DNA of 10,276 nt from Clostridia bacterium (GTDB lineage Bacteria > Bacillota_A > Clostridia > Christensenellales > Borkfalkiaceae). Positions 7,250 through 10,276 of the stretch are shown here, piece after piece (position 1 is the first letter of the stretch; every line of letters starts with the position of its first letter). The stretch is from assembly GCA_017621955.1 (NCBI GenBank), contig JAGASB010000072.1, forward strand, positions 1-10,276. The letters are read 5' to 3'. The translations under genes were made by a program, and so were the position numbers. Below the pieces are notes generated by a model, which was given only the letters and a program-made list of their open reading frames with translations, was not told the origin of the DNA and made no database searches.

Positions 7250-8440
7250 CTAATCTTTATAAATCTCTAAATATTTTTCGTAACAAATACTTTTGTCAAA
7301 CTTCTTATGCTTTTCTTGAACATCAAGTTCTAAATTATTTTGTTTTAACCACTCAATTTTTTCTAAAACAGCATTAACGTCTCCTTCTTCAACAACAAAT
7401 CCGCTGTCACTATCTATTAGTTCAGGACTACCGCAACAATCAAAAGTTATAACGGGTGTTCCACAACAAATGCTTTCCATATTTACTGTTGGCAACGTAT
7501 CCGCTCTTGTTAAGTTTACAAATACATTTGCCGAAGCATATATATCTGAAAGTTCTTTTCTATTAGAAACGTAACCAACAGCCAAGACGTTATCAAACTT
7601 ACTAAAATATTTTTTTTGCTCTTCTTTGCACCCAACTATAACAATTTTAGTTCCATCGTTTTGTTCTGCTATTAATCTTTCTACTATTTCACGGTTTTGT
7701 GCGTTGTACCACTTATCCGCCATTCCAAGAATAACAAATTTTTCTTCCAAATCATAAAGTTTACGGAAATCGTTTTCGTGTGGCTTGAATACGCTAACGT
7801 CAACTCCATTATAAACCGTTTCTATCCTTTTAGGTCTTAACAATGATTTTTTTGCTTGTCCACATATCCAATTACTACACCCAACAATCGTTAAGTCCTG
7901 TATTTTGTTTAGACTGTCGGTTTTTTCTTTAAGAACACACGAAGTATTATCAAAAAATAAACTCGGGACTTCGCTTTTATTTAAAGGACATTTCCCACAA
8001 GAGTCTTGCCACTTATCACACCGAACAGCAACGTAATGTGAACATTTTCCTGTAAAAAACCAACAATCATGCAGTGTTATAACAGTTTTAATTTGCTTTT
8101 CAGCTAAATATTTACACAGCAAATTCAAATTTATATAGTTACTGTGTAAATTATGCAAGTGTACCACGTCTGGCGCTATACTATCAATCCACTTTAAAAG
8201 TTTTTTAGTAGCACGCTTGCTTGCATACGCCTGTTTACCAAATATTCTTGCATAAAGTGCGTGAAGCTTCCAATCTAACTTGTTTCCAATCTTATAACCA
8301 TTTATCGGAGATTGACCCGAAACCGATTGATACGCAAAATACGCTTGGTCACCATTTGCGACAAGCATTTCACCAATATCTTTAACTATAATCCCTGTAC
8401 TTTTAAATCCATACACGGCATTAATTTGCAACACTTTCAT
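7250..8440 (-). CDS. GT4-family glycosyltransferase with cysteine-rich insert (WcaC-like)
   Basis: A 396-residue GT-B transferase. The N-terminal domain starts KVLQINAVYGFKSTG (residues 2-16) and contains DVVHLHNLHS (91-100). The region 124-152, HDCWFFTGKCSHY through C141, W144 and CGKCP, carries five cysteines (126, 133, 141, 148, 151). This pattern is known in a WcaC-like subgroup of colanic-acid and capsule transferases. A metal site is possible but unproven. The donor domain includes VYNGVDVSVFKP (209-220), VIVGCKEE (267-274) and the acid pair D314-TLPTVNM-E322, where the first Glu of the E-x7-E signature is Asp, as is common in this subgroup. CGTPVITFDCCGSPE (326-340) closes the site. 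The protein is cytoplasmic and adds one sugar to the repeat. The ATG at 8440 follows the previous stop by 2 nt and has no clear ribosome site. Confidence 0.92.
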   Translation of the reverse strand: MKVLQINAVYGFKSTGIIVKDIGEMLVANGDQAYFAYQSVSGQSPINGYKIGNKLDWKLHALYARIFGKQAYASKRATKKLLKWIDSIAPDVVHLHNLHSNYINLNLLCKYLAEKQIKTVITLHDCWFFTGKCSHYVAVRCDKWQDSCGKCPLNKSEVPSLFFDNTSCVLKEKTDSLNKIQDLTIVGCSNWICGQAKKSLLRPKRIETVYNGVDVSVFKPHENDFRKLYDLEEKFVILGMADKWYNAQNREIVERLIAEQNDGTKIVIVGCKEEQKKYFSKFDNVLAVGYVSNRKELSDIYASANVFVNLTRADTLPTVNMESICCGTPVITFDCCGSPELIDSDSGFVVEEGDVNAVLEKIEWLKQNNLELDVQEKHKKFDKSICYEKYLEIYKD

Positions 8441-8442
8441 AA

Positions 8443-9732
8443 TTATTCGCTGTAAACTCGATTAATAACACTGCTAAAAGTTTTATTTATATGCTCAGCT
8501 CCATGATTAATATTGCCACATCGAACTGCGTTTTTAGCATAGTTTGCTAAATTTTCAGCACTAAGCAAGTGTGATAAGCCTATTAAAATGTCTGCCTCCT
8601 TATCTATAACTATCGCGGATTTCGTATCCTTAAAATATTGTATAGGTGCAAGGTCTGAATTACCAACAGCAAAAATACATTTCCCCGTTGAAAAATAATC
8701 CGTTATTTTTGTAGAAAAAGAAAGTCTTGCCATCAAATTTTTATCACTTAAATCTTCTAAAAACAACAAGGTGTCAGCTTCTTTTTGTTTGACTAAAACT
8801 TCACTCTGTGGAATGGCAGAATGTACCTTGCACGAATCATGTTGTAACAGTTTCAAATTTTCACTTGATAATTCTGTTTGTGTATATACATCTAAAACAA
8901 TTTCAATTTGATTTTTATTCAATTCTTTTAAAGCACGTGATATTTTATAAAGCGTCTGGTCGCGACCAATAAGTAAATTGCCAGTATAAAGCATTTTAAG
9001 AGGTTTCTGCAAATCTATATATGTTTCTGCTTGTGGTTGCGCATTTAATGGTTTTGACAAGACTGTGCAGTTTATACCGAAAAAACGGTCCGCTTCCTGT
9101 TTTGTTTTTGGCGCAATAGCAAAAAATTCTTGTGTTTGTTTTGCTAACTTTTTTAAGGATTTACGTTGAAAAAAACGATAAAATTTATATCCCAGTTTGC
9201 GTGATTGTTTATATGTGAAATTATCATCCCAAATATATCCAATTGCTTTTGCCCCTGTTCTTTTTATTGCATATCGAACTATTCTATTCAAGTGAATATA
9301 TCCTTCAAATGAATATAAAATTATGTTAGGTTTAAACTCATCTAAAAACTCATTTAACTCTTTTGTTTTCCACTTGCCTATTTTCCACACTAACTCTCTT
9401 GCAAAAAGCATTGAGTAACGCCTTTTTTGCTTCATTTTATGATATCTTTCGTTATGTTTCTTTTGAGTTTCAGTTTGTTCTGTTTCTTGATTAACACGAA
9501 AAACTCGTGTACCTGTTTTCGTTTTTCTTTTAAAAACACTCTTTATAATCTTTTCTTCTGAAATACAAAAATAATTATCGCATGCATTGCTATCAGGTCT
9601 TTCTTCTCGAATATATATGTTGGCAACATTTGTATTTTTATATTCCAAAAGTAACGACGCCCAAGTATTGTCGCCCAAAAGGCTATTCCATGAATTTACT
9701 GTAAAAACTAAAATCTTAGGTTCATATTTCAT
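8443..9732 (-). CDS. GT-B type glycosyltransferase, family of capsule/EPS clusters
   Basis: A 429-residue cytoplasmic protein read as a two-domain GT-B glycosyltransferase. The N-terminal part opens ILVFTVNSWNSLLGDNTWAS (residues 7-26). It is followed by a strongly basic, polar stretch (about 68-108), then FKPNIILYSFEGYIHLNRI (133-151) and AIGYIWDDNF (163-172). The donor-like domain begins near 245 with LKMLYTGNLLIGRDQ. The C-terminal nucleotide-sugar region, STKITDYFSTGKCIFAVG (340-357), resembles the E-x-x-x-G-x-P helix region of GT4 enzymes but lacks a clean E-x7-E pair; D345 is the nearest acidic residue. I recall similar proteins in Firmicutes capsule loci, without a known sugar. The start at 9732 lies 1 nt after the upstream stop. 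GAGA at about 7 nt is at best a weak ribosome site. Glycosyltransferase is likely from architecture and context; donor and acceptor are unknown. Confidence 0.78.
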   Translation of the reverse strand: MKYEPKILVFTVNSWNSLLGDNTWASLLLEYKNTNVANIYIREERPDSNACDNYFCISEEKIIKSVFKRKTKTGTRVFRVNQETEQTETQKKHNERYHKMKQKRRYSMLFARELVWKIGKWKTKELNEFLDEFKPNIILYSFEGYIHLNRIVRYAIKRTGAKAIGYIWDDNFTYKQSRKLGYKFYRFFQRKSLKKLAKQTQEFFAIAPKTKQEADRFFGINCTVLSKPLNAQPQAETYIDLQKPLKMLYTGNLLIGRDQTLYKISRALKELNKNQIEIVLDVYTQTELSSENLKLLQHDSCKVHSAIPQSEVLVKQKEADTLLFLEDLSDKNLMARLSFSTKITDYFSTGKCIFAVGNSDLAPIQYFKDTKSAIVIDKEADILIGLSHLLSAENLANYAKNAVRCGNINHGAEHINKTFSSVINRVYSE

Positions 9733-9733
9733 A

Positions 9734-10276
9734 TTATAGTCTCATTAATTCCTCAATTTCCTTAAAAATTCTTTGTTGTATTGTTTTAATATCATACTTA
9801 ATTACCGCCTCTTTACAACGAAGCGACATTTGAATTATCTTATTTTGATTATCGTAAAGTTTTAAAATAGCACTAGCATAGTCATTCGGGTTCTCTACGC
9901 CACACAAATATCCAGTCTTGTCATCAACAACATAATCTACAACTCCTCTTGTCTTAGCACCCACTATTGGCAATCCTGCCGCCATTGCTTCTAACGAAGC
10001 TAAACCTAAGCCTTCTCTTTTTGAAGGAAAAACAAAAATATCTGCACACTGCATAATTTCATGCACATCTTTTCTATATCCCAAAAATTTCACTTTTTCT
10101 TCTATTCTTAATCGCTTTGCTTTTTTTTGTAGCTTATTTAGCAACTCTCCTTTCCCGCAAATCAAATAAATTATATTTTTTCTATCAATTTGAGCAATCG
10201 CATCAATTACTGTCTTGTGATTTTTGTGAGGTTTTAATTCACCTACCGACAAAATAACAAACGCATCCTCGGTTAC
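9734..10276 (-). CDS. GT4-family glycosyltransferase, C-terminal donor domain only (5' end cut by window)
   Basis: The frame is open to the right edge, giving 180 residues of the C-terminal half. The upstream codons before the TTG at 10252 are sense codons that continue the fold (residues reading VTEDAFVIL before SVGELKPHKNH). That TTG is therefore an internal Leu codon and not a start; the real start lies outside the window. Visible GT4 signatures are VGELKPHKNHKTVIDAI, LICGKGEL, VKFLGYRKDV and FPSKREGLGLASLEAMAAG with an intact E-x7-E pair, then VDDKTGYL near the end. This is the nucleotide-sugar-binding half of a retaining transferase, like EpsD/CapM-type enzymes. It ends with TAA 1 nt before the next gene. 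The missing N-terminal half would determine the acceptor, so its step in the repeat unit is not known. Confidence 0.9.
   Translation of the reverse strand, partial: VTEDAFVILSVGELKPHKNHKTVIDAIAQIDRKNIIYLICGKGELLNKLQKKAKRLRIEEKVKFLGYRKDVHEIMQCADIFVFPSKREGLGLASLEAMAAGLPIVGAKTRGVVDYVVDDKTGYLCGVENPNDYASAILKLYDNQNKIIQMSLRCKEAVIKYDIKTIQQRIFKEIEELMRL

Noticed and set aside
10250..10252. TTG as start of the rightmost GT4 gene
   Set aside because: The frame continues upstream to the window edge with residues that fit the GT4 donor domain, so this codon is an internal Leu in a gene cut by the window.

Overview
This 10.3 kb window is the interior of a surface-polysaccharide (capsule or exopolysaccharide) biosynthesis cluster. 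All ten genes lie on the minus strand and are transcribed right to left. They are packed with gaps of 1 to 13 nt, so they look like one operon whose promoter lies beyond the right edge. Both end genes run off the window. The sequence is AT-rich, several genes have strong AGGAG-type ribosome binding sites, GTG and TTG starts occur, and the polymerase is EpsG-like. This suggests a low-GC Gram-positive, probably a Clostridia-type gut or host-associated bacterium, but the species cannot be told from the sequence.

In transcription order (right to left) the genes are: the 3' part of a GT4 glycosyltransferase (9734-10276); a second GT-B type glycosyltransferase (8443-9732); a GT4 transferase with a cysteine-rich motif (7250-8440); a Wzy/EpsG-like polymerase (6176-7240); a GT2 transferase (5202-6173, start revised to an internal TTG); another GT4 transferase (4017-5198); a Wzx-type flippase (2537-4003); a transferase with bacterial sialyltransferase-like motifs (1421-2524); a NeuA-like CMP-sugar cytidylyltransferase (762-1418); and the N-terminal 250 residues of an HMGL/DRE-TIM family aldolase-like enzyme (1-750).

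The logic is a Wzx/Wzy pathway. Cytoplasmic glycosyltransferases build a lipid-linked repeat unit, Wzx flips it and Wzy polymerises it outside. The last three genes look like an add-on module: an aldolase/Claisen-type enzyme possibly making a 2-keto acid, a cytidylyltransferase activating it with CTP, and a CMP-donor transferase attaching it. No NeuB-type synthase is seen in the window, so this module may make an acidic sugar or acid by an unusual route. That is inference. Base composition (the frequency of ACGT) changes near the wzx/transferase boundary and again near 8.44 kb, suggesting a mosaic cluster.

No RNA genes, insertion sequences, CRISPR arrays, terminators or gene-free stretches were found.
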